Part shown: positions 10,801-21,984 of the stretch, in pieces
Layout of the letters: every line of letters begins with the position of its first letter
Position numbering within the stretch: the stretch's first letter is position 1
NCBI GenBank assembly: GCA_032358165.1
Contig: JAALGY010000057.1
Location: 1,736,001 to 1,800,000 of the forward strand
Source of the DNA: Diplosphaera chodatii
Taxonomy: Eukaryota > Chlorophyta > Trebouxiophyceae > Prasiolales > Stichococcaceae
Length of the DNA: 64,000 bases
Reading direction: 5' to 3'
Notes under the pieces: model-generated
Told to the model about the DNA's origin: nothing
Seen by the model: only the letters and a program-made list of their open reading frames with translations
Database searches by the model: none
Made by a program: the position numbers and the translations under genes

Positions 10801-12665
10801 CGGACAGGCATAAGCAGCAGTAGGCTGCAAAGTTGCCCTGTGACGCCCAACAGGTGTTGCTTGCGGAGAACACATTGCATGCAGGCCCATGGGAAACTGG
10901 GCTTGTTGCTGGTGGCAGAGCAACGTACCTGAGTCTCGATAGAGGCGATGGTATTGGCGAATCTGTGAGCGACGGGAGGCATAGCGATCGCAGCTTCGTC
11001 AGTTCGACCACCACGCTAGCCACCTGGCAGGCCATTGCCTGGGACCCACTGAATCCTAGTCGTGTCAGGTTCATAAGGTGTAGGAGACCCTGCAAAGGAC
11101 GAGATGCTGTGCCTGCCGCTGACAAGCCATGCATGTGATGAACCGTACGATGTAGTGCACATCACAGCTGCCTTGCAAAGCAGACTCACCAGCCTGCAGC
11201 CAACCTTGCAGTTGCATTTCAACTGCCCGTCAAAGTCGAGCGACAGCGTGTTCAGGCCAGCAAGGTGCGGCTGCAGGAAGTCGAGGGTGTCCTCTGGCAC
11301 CTGCAGCAGACAGCAAGGTGTCCAATCAGTACTGCATGGTGTGTTAGCTGTTCAGGATCACAGTCGTTGACAGCATGGCACAGCCAAAGCTGCACATTCT
11401 AAAAAAGAGGCATCTGGCAGAAACTGCAGTCTCGGACAGATGCCTGAGACACAAGCAAGCGGAACCACCGCATACCGATCACATACGTTGTAACACAACA
11501 CAGGACATACATACTCATGCAATGGAGGTCAGCAGATGGCTGAGATAGTTACTGGGCAGGACAGATGGCGCAGGGTGCTGATGTCCTGGAGCACGCTAGC
11601 CATTGGCTCCACAGCCCGCTTCGGCGTCAGCGTCCGCCGGGCAACGACTAGCGACGTCAGGCTGTTGGGCGCCTGTCAAACCAGGACCCCTCGTCTCGAA
11701 CTTTCATTGCATGTTTAAGGGCTCTTATGCAAGCATGCAGTTGAGCCAACATATCAGGCACTTGGTGCAGCTGGGTGCATGCTGCACATCGCCTTGATAT
11801 GCATATGGGACTGTGCAGACACTATTGCAAACAACCTAGACCTTTGCCAGGTATGCCTTCAGGTCGCAGGACGGCAGATCGGCGGTGCTGAGGTGGCGCA
11901 GCGGGTAGCTGTGGCGCAGCGCCAGCTCGAGGAACCCACGGTGCTGCGGCTCTGCACTGTGCAGAGCAGCCCTTGCTGCAGCGCAGAACCTACACAAACG
12001 CACCTGCCTTCAGAAGAGCCAGCTGCACTGCTGAACGAGCAGGGTAGGTCGGTTGCAGTATAAAACCAGCAGTACCGAGCCTGTGTTGAGCGGGCGCATG
12101 CGCATCTGCCAGCGCCCACGCACCTTGTATTCACCAGGTGGAAGCTCGCACGGTCATCTGGATTGTGCAGCAGGTTGCAGACATGCTCCAGTAGCTCTAG
12201 AGGCAGTGCGAATATGGATGTCTCTTTCCCTGCGACATACCCTCCAACCAAAGGCATCCTGGCTCCGCTTTCGAGGATCAGCTGCTGCGTGAACTGCCTG
12301 CATTAATGCAAGTTGCCCGATGATGCACCGTGGTGCGTTGTGTGTCGGCATGCAACAATGCCTTTCTGCATGCACCACTTTCGTGAACATGCGTGCAGCC
12401 TTGCTGTTGGCAGCCACGCAGGCATGCAGGGTGAGATGAACCTGCAGCCAATGACGATGCCCAAGCACGTTTGAAGCATGTCTGCTGCTCCTGAGAGCGG
12501 TGGGCTGCATCTCACCCTAGAGCACAGCGTCAAATAGCCGAGTCCTCCAATAGGGTGCAGACAGAGCTAGCAGTGCTCCTGCGCTGGCTGCCAGACGCCT
12601 TGCAGGCCGTGCAGTCTGCAAACGAGTTCCGTGCCTGGGGGCTACCTGCGTGGTCAATGTACGGA
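7850..12665. repeat. Segmental duplication unit B (F-box/LRR gene plus upstream flank)
   Basis: Counterpart of 1470-6198. Similarity includes the region upstream of the start codon (12258-12660). That region is open on the plus strand around 12550-12660 and reads LAVLLRWLPDALQAVQSANE, but it is frame-disrupted in unit A, so it is not called a gene. Confidence 0.75.
7940..12257 (-). CDS. F-box/leucine-rich-repeat protein, tandem copy B
   Basis: The start is the ATG at 12257. Exon 1 (12124-12257) encodes the F-box (TSIFALPLELLEHVCNLL, then DPDDRASFHLVNTR) and exon 2 is 11842-11989. Later exons carry leucine-rich repeats such as LMNLTRLGFSG near 11.1 kb, LPQLRALDLICCGQLASDAG near 10.5 kb and LPQLTVLNLRHLRW near 8.5 kb. 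The protein ends in LQPHRWLWDD-stop, like copy A. The two copies can be followed exon by exon, and both remain open, so both are probably functional or only recently redundant. By family it is a probable SCF substrate receptor with unknown target. Copy-specific changes cluster in the repeat region, for example DFDGQLKCNCKVG against KLAEEMNDYQVG, where substrate contacts are expected. Confidence 0.75.
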
Positions 12666-12692
12666 GGACGTCCTCCTGTTTGACTGCTTGGC

Positions 12693-12800
12693 AGCCCGCG
12701 CACACGGTTCTTACGAGGCGTCAAGGGTTGCAAAGGTGGGGGTTTGTGCTGACAATACCTCCTCGGGAAGGCCGCCATTTTCAAGGGTAACGGAAGTACA
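12693..12800. repeat. Block X', similar to 7509-7610
   Basis: Second copy of the boundary block. From here to about 13455 (roughly 650 bases) no gene could be supported; only short overlapping open frames without domain signals are present. Confidence 0.6.
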
Positions 12801-13455
12801 AGATGGTACAGGGTGTACCAGCTGGGGTAATCTGGAGCTGGGTTGAGCCTGTGCCCACAGATCAGCATAGTGACACTGCTCACACCGCATACCGCATTGT
12901 GCGCACACCTGCTCCGTATTCTGGACGCCATGTGCTATGGGAGCCGGCCCGGCAGTTTCCTGATGATGACCGCAGGATGCACGGGTGCAGCATGCATGTC
13001 TGCCGAATGCAGAGTTTATCGGCACGATAAGCATAAGCAGCTCTTTCTGCTGAACCTTCCTTCCTGCTTGATGGCAGCTTTGCGACCCTGCATATGCATG
13101 CGGTGTTTGATAGTAACAAGGGATGGGGCATTGCTCAGATCAGCAAGCAGGGCGGGCACGGCAATGCGGTCGCGCTTCCATGGCCATTAGGCAAGGGGAA
13201 GCCAGGTCGCAGGCAGATCGGGCTCTGAGGTGCCTGCCCTGCCGAGCCTGCCAGCGGGCGGCGTGGCGCATGCATGCCACCCGGCAGTGCCTGCCAGCTG
13301 CGACTTCGGACAGGCAGCCGCAGGCTAAATGCCGCTGCAGCCTGCTGCGTGCGTCGCCTGCATGGCGGCATCCAGCCAGCTGTACTCAGCGACCATTCGA
13401 CCTGAACAGGCATGCTTGCAACCCATAACTGAGGCGCAGGCATGAAGTGCTTGCA

Positions 13456-13461
13456 CATATA
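13456..13461 (+). promoter_or_regulatory. TATA-like element of U6 copy 1
   Basis: CATATA lies about 26 bases upstream of the U6 5' stem-loop, the position expected for the RNA polymerase III type 3 TATA box of plant-lineage U6 genes. No plant-type upstream sequence element was recognised. Confidence 0.5.
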
Positions 13462-13483
13462 CGCGCAGGTGCACCCTCATCTC

Positions 13484-13501
13484 GTTCTTCGGAACACCTG
13501 A

Positions 13502-13533
<32 letters not shown>

Positions 13534-13588
13534 GGCCCCTGCGCAAGGATGACACGCAAAAAATCGAGAAATGGTTCCAAAATTTTTT
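13484..13588 (+). ncRNA. U6: U6 spliceosomal snRNA, copy 1
   Basis: It contains the near-invariant U6 core: GATAAAATTGGAACGATACA, then AGAGAAGATTAGCATGGCCC and CTGCGCAAGGATGACACGC. The ACAGAGA box and AGC triad are intact. The 5' end forms a GTTC-TTCG-GAAC hairpin and the 3' end reads AAATCGAGAAATGGTTCC before a run of six T. U6 pairs with U4 and then with U2 and the 5' splice site, and forms the catalytic core of the spliceosome. The length of about 105 nucleotides is typical. The exact 5' base may lie a few bases upstream. Confidence 0.95.
13583..13588 (+). terminator. RNA polymerase III terminator of U6 copy 1
   Basis: Six consecutive T directly after the U6 3' end. Confidence 0.85.
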
Positions 13589-14647
13589 GTTGGAGGCATG
13601 TGCGATGTCCGCCGGCCATTGCCTGCTGTGCTGAGCCCTGCGTCAAGCCCCTGAGACGGTGACGTGCTGAGATGACAGGCTCCTGTGCTTCGGTGCTAGA
13701 CAAAGAGTGTGGTGCTGCTTCAGGGCATCCCCTGCAGCGGACTGCGCAGTCTAAAGACTTAATCACATGCACGCCCGTGGTGCAGTTGCCGGAGAACGTT
13801 ATGCAGCGACAAAGCACGCAATGCACAGACGGCAGGGCATCAAGCCACATATACTCAGTGACACAAGCAGTTTGTGGTGCGGACAGCTGGACGTGTGGTG
13901 CACTAGTGCATACCTCCTTGTTGCATCTTGCAAGTGGTGATGTACATGCATAAGCAGACACATTTAGGTCAGGTGATGAAGGCTTGAAGTACGTCTGTTT
14001 GGTGCGGCCCTCAGGTGCTGCCTTTCAGATGCTTGTATTTGCTGTTTTTGCCGCCATCTTTACAATGCTGGGCAGCATGCTGCCCTCGCAGCTCAATGTG
14101 CGAAGGGTCCAATGCCTGTGATGACGGCCATGTGTCAATTGAGCAGCCTTCAGCACGTGCAGCCATGTCCGCCCCCTGCTTGTCCGCCCCAGGCCAACAG
14201 GGCATGTGCCATTTTCTTTGTGTATGCTCATATGTGTACGCCGCAGCTTCTCGTCCGAATTTCCGTACAACATCTCCTCAATTGTTTGTTGCAGCTGACA
14301 AGCGTGGTGGTGCGCTGGCAGCTGGACGTCAGCCGTCAGGCCAGCATGCATGTGATGACGCGAGGTGCATGCCGCTTCGTGCACAATGCTGCTGGGGCGG
14401 CGTCCAGCAAGACGCAGCATCTCGCTGAGGCAAGTGGTGTCGTTGACAAGCCACATTGACAGCACAGCTTGGTAGGCAACATGTGCGTCTTGCAACTCTG
14501 CTGGACTGGCATCCAGCTGTGCTATGCCGCTGCAACACGTGTGTTCGGGGTTGCCTGACATGCTGCAACCTGTCACCTTGTGCTTGCTTACCCCGGTTGA
14601 CCCCTGTCCACACAGGCACATAATCCTTGAGCTGAGGAGACGAGTCC

Positions 14648-15343
14648 ATGGCACTGCCTACGTGCCTCACTGCAGCGTGGGACGCCTTTGCAGCAAGTCT
14701 GGCAGCTGCTGCCGAGGCCCAACGCCAAGCGCTGCTGATGGGCATGCATCCCAAGTAAGCGCTGCCCTGGACGATCTGGCTCGGCGTGTAGTGAATCTCT
14801 GTATGTGAACATGCAGTGATGACATTTGGTCGTGCTCATGCAATGCAGCCTGTGCTTGAGTGCATGAACATCTTGGCGTGGAGCGCGGTGCAGCCCTGCA
14901 GTGTTGATCTGCTGGGGTGCCTATGGGCCCTAGCATGGCAAGTCTGCCCTGGGGCCAAGGCCATTCTGCATGGTGATGGTGCCGCTGCTGTGCCGCAGGT
15001 CTGCTGCTGCAGGGCGTGTCGTTGGCCACCTGCCAGCACATCTGCTTGGTATGATCGTGGCGGAGAGCTTGCTGCTGGCGCAGTGCACCTGCACGCTGAA
15101 CATGCCGCGGCCTCAAGACCTGGATGATGGTTTGGCTTTTATCATGAGCTACCTGTGAGTGAACACGGTGGCACATCTGGATGCCTCCTGGCAGCCAGGA
15201 GGCTGCTCCGAGTGCGAGCTTTGCGATGTCCACCAGCGTGCTACAATTTGTACAGTGTGCGCAGCATCAGAGAGCTTAACGAGGAGAACGTAGGATCTGT
15301 AGGGCACTATCACGTCGTACAAAGTGTGATTGAGGACAAGTAG
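14648..15343 (+). CDS. Unidentified multi-exon gene between the two U6 copies (partial model)
   Basis: Candidate pieces are an ATG at 14648 opening an alanine-rich segment (to 14754), an exon at about 14849-14916 ([15 protein letters not shown]), an exon at 14999-15154 ([33 protein letters not shown]) and a final exon at about 15199-15343 ([20 protein letters not shown], stop TAG). The last three join in phase with introns of 82 and 44 bases; the first junction does not resolve. An additional open stretch at about 14220-14420 (VRISVQHLLNCLLQLTSVVV) may be an upstream exon. The product would be a hydrophobic, helical protein; no family is recognised. The opposite strand is also partly open in 14330-14750, so orientation is likely but not certain. 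Confidence 0.35.
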
Positions 15344-15570
15344 TAGTGACAAAAGCGGTGCTGAGCCCCTGAGGCGTCGGCGGGTTGACAGCAAGCTCCT
15401 TTGCTGTGCTTTCCCAATGCATGCTTTACTACTGCTCATAACAGACCCCATTGCATGCTGCATCGTTGCTGAAAAATGCCTCACCGACCAAGCAGCCGTA
15501 CATACCCAGCACTCTGTTGTATCGATGACTTGCTCATGGAGCGGTGTTCCGTCATGGCCCCTGCGCTGGT

Positions 15571-15601
15571 GCACCCTCATCTCGTTCTTCGGAACACCTG
15601 A

Positions 15602-15633
<32 letters not shown>

Positions 15634-16149
15634 GGCCCCTGCGCAAGGATAACACGCGAATCCGAGAAATGGTTCCAAATTTTTTGTTGTTGGGGGCATG
15701 TGCGATGTCCGCCGGCCACTGGCCTGCTGTGCTAAGCGCTGCGCCAAGCCCCTGATGAGACGGTGACGTGCTGAAATGACAGGCTCCTGTGCTTTGGTGC
15801 TAGACAAAGAGTGTGGTGCTGCTTCAGGGCGGCATCCCCTGCAGCGGACTGCGCAGTCTGAAGACTTGATCACATGCACGCCCGCGGTGCAGTTGCCGGA
15901 GAATGTCATTGCAGCAGCGAAGCACGCAATGCACAGACGGCAGGGCATCAAGCCACATATACTCAGTGACACAAGCACTTTGTGGTGCGGACAGCTGGAC
16001 ATGTGGTGCACCAGTGCATGCCTCCCTGTTGCAACTTGCAAGCGGTGATGTACGTGCATATAAGCAGGCACACGCATTCAGATATGTGACGAAGGCAGAA
16101 CTACGTTTGTTTGGTGCGGCCCTCAGGTGCTGCCTTTCAGATGCTTGTA
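15571..16149. repeat. U6-containing duplicated segment, copy 2
   Basis: Second copy of the segment at 13471-14037, in direct orientation and about 2.1 kb away. It contains the second U6. Confidence 0.85.
15584..15685 (+). ncRNA. U6: U6 spliceosomal snRNA, copy 2 (variant, possibly a pseudogene)
   Basis: The 5' hairpin, ACAGAGA box and AGC triad are identical to copy 1, but the part after CTGCGCAAGGAT differs: AACACGCGAATCCGAG instead of GACACGCAAAAAATCGAG. The run of T at 15680-15685 could terminate polymerase III. No TATA-like element is present at the expected distance: the sequence 20-35 bases upstream is GC-rich and contains CATGGCCCCTGCGC (15553-15566), which is itself a fragment of the U6 core. 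Expression is therefore doubtful. Confidence 0.85.
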
Positions 16150-16377
16150 GATTCACTAGACAAGAAAGGGGAGAAGATGAAGTACTGCACACTGTCAACA
16201 GTGTCAGGGGATCTGCACAACAGGTGCGATGTACTGAACGTTGAGAAGACCCCTGATATTCCGCCGCTGGGAATCGTGCAGCCGGTGCATTCATATGTCC
16301 AACCTCTATCCAGGGGAAGAGCGCTGGCCCGCTGCAGCAGCTGCAAGACAAGGGGCTTCGTACCACAGAATCAGTAA
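16141..16377 (+). other. Exon-like open stretch after the U6 duplication
   Basis: Following a polypyrimidine-AG acceptor (CTTTCAG, ending at 16140), the strand is open to a stop at 16375. It encodes MLVDSLDKKGEKMKYCTL and VEKTPDIPPLGIVQPVHSYV. In the first duplicated copy the sequence diverges immediately after the same acceptor. No partner exon or family was identified. Confidence 0.25.
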
Positions 16378-16600
16378 TGTCACTGCATCACAGTCTGTTG
16401 CATGTCTGTTGATTGCCACGAGTGGGTATCGTTCTTCCGTCATGAAGATGCTGGAAACACAAGTTGCATGATGTGAACGGCATTCTGGCAGCAACAGAAT
16501 GGGGCAAACAGAAGCTGCAACTCACACGACAGCATCAACGAACTGGTCACTGCAGCTGCATCGCCTTGGGTCTACCTGTCCTGATGTTTCCAGCCAGGCC

Positions 16601-19600
16601 TCAGCTCGGATGCAGTTGCTGAATCAGGTTCCGCAGGGCATGGTTGGCCAGCAGGGGATCTCCTTTTGGCGGCAGCGGCTGCCCGCTCAGCGGGTGCACT
16701 CCAGGTTTGGCCACAAGCCACTCCTCCAGGGCCTCCCGCTCGAAGCTGTGACCGTCGCTGCCACACAGCACGGGGTCCCGCATGATCCTGCCGCTCAGCG
16801 GGCACCGCCACCACTCTGAGTCTGCCGCCACAGCTGTGGCGGCTGCTGATCCTTTGGCTGGCAGACTCCCGGGGCTTGGCTTGTCTGCAGCGTTTCCTGT
16901 TGACCCCTGCAGCGTTTGACCTGCTGCAGCTGTATGAACAGCATCAGTGACCGCTCTGCTCCCCGCTGCCTGGCGCGCTGGCGTTCTGCCTGATGCTGCT
17001 GCTGCAGGTTCAGCCCGTCCTCCTGCGGCCTGTGGAGTACAAGTGGTTGCCTGCTGTCTGGCTGCTTTCTTGCGGGCGCGCTTGGTTGCTGCCTTGCTGC
17101 GCTGGCTCGCGGCCTCAGATGGGTGCTCTTCGGCCTGCAAAAAGTATGCATATTGGTCAATGAGCTGTAAATGAGCTGCACCCTGACTGAAGTGGACCCA
17201 ACTCATGTCTGCCTTTGCCAGTGATCACCTCGTCACAAACATACAAGCGCCTGCCAGCCACCTTGTCGGTACCTTGTATACAGGTGCTTCCGCACTCTGC
17301 ACATGCAGCGTCAGCAGAGCGTACCAGCAGCTCCTGCATGGCACGGTCTGCTGCCGCGATGGCTTCAGGGTCTGCAGACAGTGCGCCACCGCCTGTCCAG
17401 CGATGGCTACCCCTGCTGCTCGCTCCCAGCAGTGGCGGCCACTGGTGCAGCAGAGCCTCGCGTTTCGCAGGCCACCCTGAAGCATGTCGTGTCGGCGGCT
17501 GCAGATCCCTGCGCCATGAGGAAGCAGACCACTTTCGATGGCATGTGTTTGCAGTGTCTTGCTAACACAAGTCATGAGCCTACTAGGAGCAGAGCAGCAG
17601 CACAAGGAGTGCATGTTCGTCGTCTAAATGGAGGTCACCTGATGCGCTGCTTTGCTGGCTCCAGGCTGTCATGCAGTGCTACATTGTAGGCTGACTTATC
17701 AGCAGCCACGGCAGCCGTCAAGATTGTGCCAACAGCCGTGATTCCGTGCACAGTGGTCCGCCAATATGTGGGATGGTCTGCCGATTCTAACGAAGTTGCT
17801 TGCCATGGCAGCGCCTGCACTTATGAAGACGTAAACTGTGGGCACACAAGGTGGCAGCAAATTGCTGTTCGTCAACAGCGTGTGCAGACCGAAGCCCACT
17901 TCCAGCATTTGGCATTTGCTCCTGAGTCAAGCAGATTGCAGACTTATGCATGCTCACAGCCACACTACTTCCTGGCTTTGTCAGCCACTCACTGTTGTGA
18001 GGTCCGACAGGATTGTCTGGCAGGTGAGCCCACCTGCACCAAAGGCCTCATCAGGCCTTGCCTGGCAAGCATGCGCGCCACAGGCGGTGTCAGCCCGCCA
18101 GTGACGTTTGCCAGTACATTGACTGACTGCAGCCGAGTGTTGTACAGCCTGCCGAGATCTGACAGCTCAGCCCCGGGCGCTGTTGGGGTTCGAGCTTCCA
18201 GCGCAGAGGACTCTGCATGCGCCAGTTGCAAGCAGCCGAGGGCGCCACAAATCAACGCTGCAATAGCATTCCCTGCCCATGGCTTGTCGGCATTAACTGC
18301 GCTGCCGGCAACCTGCGGTCCTGACATGCACATGAGTCGTGCAATGCTACACTTGCAGATGCCAATGCCACCAACGACATACTCAGCGAGCAGCTCCACC
18401 AAGACCAGATGCTGAGACGAGCAGCACTGTCGGTCGCAGCGATGCACACGCTGTGCACAGCCCAGGCCCACCTCCGAGGCCGCCAGCAGCGTGCTTGCAG
18501 CACTGAACAACCCCGGAGCCAGGCAGCTACCGATCCGATATGTCAGCAAGCCTTTAGCCAGACTCCGCACATTCTTGCAGGGCGCCACCTGCACAGCGCA
18601 ATGACCCGCATTGAGCTGTGCTTGTTGGCCTTCTTGCAAAAGGCGCACGGAGCATACTAGGCACCATAGGAGTTGCACTTGATGGTCAGACATCCATGTG
18701 ACAAGGCGCAAGAGATGGCTTTTACCTGCAGTGCAGCTGCCAGGGCATCGACTGCTCCCAACTCAAACACGCTGTCAGCGCTGATCTGGCCGGGGTTGCC
18801 GCTGGCACCGCTAAGCACGCTCTGGATCATGTGCACCAAGTGTGAGCATCAGCTTGCAACGCAGAAGGGCATTGTCAGACCATCTGCAGTGCACCAAAGC
18901 CAGCAATGGTTGCACAGGCTTGTGGTGCCACCCACCCTCGTGACTGTGGCCAGGTTGAACAGGTTGACGTCCATCAGCAACGCCAACTGCGCACATCAAG
19001 CAGCCTCAGATTCTCTTTGTTTCCTCAGTTCGCAGCATGCATATTTTTACATACAGTTCTATGAGCGCACAGGACTATGCCTGGCACAGCTATGATGACA
19101 CATCAGGGAAGACACAAGCCGCCTGCTCCTGGCAACACATCACACATGATATGCCCAGAGCCGCCAGGTGATGCACCACACTAAAGCATGCGACAGCGAC
19201 ACACCTGGTCTTTGGGTTTGAGCAGCTCCACGATAGCAGGCAGGCCTTCTGCCGAAGGTGGCAGTCCCTGCGGAGGAGTGCGAAGCCACTTGTTCGCCAG
19301 CTGCTGTATGCGCGTCAGCTGCTTCAGCAGGGTGCAAACATCCCTCTCCCAGGGACCCTCTGCAGAGCAGCCAGACATCGTAGATTGACGTGCTGCGCCC
19401 TACTGCTATGCTGGCTACACTACCAAGCAGGCAGACTCTGGGGCTACGTGCTAGCAGCGCTCTAGCCATCTGTGATGCATATGCCAAGGCAATTGCGCAC
19501 CTAGCCGGGTGCAGGTTGCAAGGAGCGACAGGTACAGCAGCAGGCTGACATGTTCCGGGGCCGCAAGGTGGTCAACAGCAAAGCACAGGGCTTTCAGGAC

Positions 19601-21191
19601 GGCGGCATGCAGCGCTGGCCACCCCGCAGCGGAGCGGCTTGCCTGATCTGTGCAGTGAAGCAGAGCTACGCCTTTTGCCGCAGCACTGTGAACCATATAG
19701 ACAAGGTGCCCCCATCCGCTTACGACTGGGGTTAGGTTGGTGCACAGTTCATGCAGTATCCTTGCTTGCACAGTTACAACACACACTGCATACTGCACCG
19801 TGCATCTTCATGCATGCTAATGTGCAAGTTGTGCTTGTGCTGCATGAACAGCAGCTCACCCACTGTCGGCAGCTTGATGATCTCTTTTGTTGGCAACATC
19901 ATGCTGATTGCTAAGCACAACTGCCCGACGCAGGTTGCGGCTGGCAGGCTGGAATGCGGGGGCCACAGCCTAGCAGCAGCCGCAAGCTTGGTCGTGTTCG
20001 TGAAGACAACAACCTGCATGGCAGAAGATAGGCCACTGTGAGTTGGACGCGCAACTGCTTAGCCGGCAGGCCTCACTCCCACACTTGTATACTTCTGCTT
20101 CGTTGCATTGAGAGCGGGGCTGACATCCAGTAGTTTGTTGGCCTGCGACTGAGGGGAATGCACGAAGCATGGCTAACCAGCAGCAGGGAAACACTTTACC
20201 GTATGAACCAGCTGCCCCAGGCTGTCCAAGAGTTGCCGCTCATCAACAGCCTTCCACCATGTCTGCATCTGCATGCACTGCAGCAGGCTGCCTGCTGCCA
20301 GCGGCAGCCATATGCTGGCTTCGTGCACCACATTGATCAAGTTCGGCGCCATCTGAGCAGGCTGCTGCATGCTGTCAGTGGCATGCTCCTGCTGACGCTT
20401 GACTGTCCTGCTGACGCTTGCTGACCACTCCAAGAGTGTGCTCTGAACACTCCGCAGCAAGTCGAGGCTCGCTGATGGAATCAACTGCGACCACATACAG
20501 ATGCAAGTCAACAGACGATCAGCACTTCATGTGCAGAATTGTTTGTGCCCAACTAAGCATCATTGCGGTAGCATACTTCAGAGGCGAGAGCAGAGCCTTG
20601 GACAGTAGCAGCTGTGGATGATTGCATGCCACTCAGTGTAGGCATAAGTTGCCAATGACTCTGGACATATGTTGCTTCAGTCCTCATGATGACCAGCTGA
20701 TCTAGTGCTGCAGCCATATGGATAGCTACCTGGGGGTCAAGCAGCCATCCAAACTTCTTGTAATCATATTTCCGCAGGAAGGCGCGCATGAGCCGGCTGG
20801 CAGCATATGTGCGCTGCTCCGAGCCAGGACTGTTGTGATTCAGGTCCGCAGTTGTGGCCGGCAGGACGTACAGCGCCATCACTGCAAATGCCTCCTCCAC
20901 ACGGCTGCGCATGTCGCCAGGCCAGTGCCGGCGAATGTCGCCAACGGCCTGCGTGAGGCAGCAGGCCAGCCAAGCGGCTGCTGCAGGATCCATTCGTGCA
21001 AGCGCATCTGCGCCGCCAGCGTGTCTGATTGCCGCTAGTATGTCTGCCGCACCCCGCGCCAGGCACACCGCCTTAATTTGTGACAGCGAGTGCGGGCTGT
21101 TCCGGCAGCCCAGCCACTCAGCCAGCTCGATGAGGCCTGCGGCAGCTGTGGCCTTGCTCTCGCCGAAGAAAACCGACCAGGGTGGCTCCAT
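16601..21191 (-). CDS. Helical-repeat protein with C-terminal U-box (probable E3 ubiquitin ligase)
   Basis: The start is the ATG at 21191. The first exon (down to about 20.6 kb) encodes about 200 alanine-rich residues including AAGLIELAEWLGC and SRVEEAFAVMALYVLPATTA. Further exons lie near 20.4-20.2, 19.9, 19.7-19.5, 19.36-19.2, 18.97-18.94, 18.83-18.73, 18.6-18.0 and 17.45-17.2 kb, all helical and armadillo-like in character (TLLKQLTRIQQLANKWL; ALHAAVLKALCFAVDHLAAP). The last exon (16601-17134) has a basic, low-complexity linker and then a U-box: WWRCPLSGRIMRDPVLCGSD, GHSFEREALEEWL, HALRNLIQQL, ending eight residues before the stop (UFD2-like position). U-box proteins recruit E2 enzymes and ubiquitinate bound substrates. 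A CAECGSTC cluster just before the linker may bind zinc. The U-box is certain; the middle exon borders are approximate. Confidence 0.75.
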
Positions 21192-21984
21192 GCACGTCTT
21201 CAGCTCGGCACATTGTTCTGCATAGGCAGCAGCGCTATCACGGTATCAATGGTCATCATCTAATGGTGTATGCTAGGTATGCTGCTGAGCATCTTACACA
21301 ACACAACACAACACATACAATCATCAATAACAAGCGCTCCATGGCGAAGACTCTACTTCGTCATGGACATCGGGTTGCGGATTGGAAGCGCACCGTGCAA
21401 ATCGTCTGCGCACGCTGCAATGGTCAGATAGTCTGGGAAGCACACTGCGCACCACGCTGTGTTCCCCTCCTCATGCAGATCTAGAGGGCCCATGCAGCCT
21501 GCACGAGTTTTCATAAGGCTTTGATGCATCCTCTTTGGCGAACGATCGGACAGCACATACATACACATGCATCGCATGGCACTCCTGTCTTTGCTGCTCT
21601 CGCTTGCATGACGGTCCCAAAGGCAGCAAAGCCCACGCTCACCGTGACTGGTCAACAGTGATTTGACTCGGCTCCAAGTGTTGACTTTGAGCCCCCCGAC
21701 GATCAGAAAACAAGCCATGGTTCCTGAGTCTTCGATTGGCTGGCCGTTCGTTGGCCGCCTGGCCGCCATGGCAGGCTACGCGCTGCTAAGACTTTGCTGG
21801 AGCTGTTCGAGGCTGTTTACGCAGTGGCGAAATGCCTATTGGCAGCACGCACGCCAGTAACCTGCAAGCGTTCAAGGCCCAAGGGGCATCCTCCGAGAGA
21901 CTCACCTCGCCTGCCGGTCTCAATCGACGCCAACCGCCGAATAGGCCGCCGCTTTGTCGGCAAACGCACATATTGATTGTGAAA
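21192..21984. other. Intergenic region between the U-box gene and the next plus-strand gene
   Basis: About 790 bases form a head-to-head spacer. It contains a short ACAAC pentanucleotide run near 21297-21316. No gene is supported. Confidence 0.5.

Larger units (their letters stand above)
13471..14037. repeat. U6-containing duplicated segment, copy 1
   Basis: About 570 bases comprising the U6 gene and some 450 bases of 3' flank are closely similar to 15571-16149. Similarity starts abruptly about 13 bases before the U6 hairpin and stops after CTTTCAGATGCTTGTA. Single-base insertions and deletions shift all long open frames between the copies, so the flank is judged noncoding. Confidence 0.85.

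Noticed and set aside
12530..12850. Plus-strand protein-like stretch upstream of F-box gene B
   Set aside because: The homologous region upstream of gene A is frame-disrupted, so it is more likely conserved noncoding flank.
13527..16077. Long minus-strand open frames over the U6 duplications (13527-13961 and 15577-16077)
   Set aside because: They run through the U6 gene itself, and small insertions or deletions put the two copies in different frames, so they are not under coding constraint.
18180..18200. GGTTCGAGC resembling a tRNA B box
   Set aside because: No A box or acceptor stem at the right distance, and it lies within an exon of the U-box gene on the other strand.
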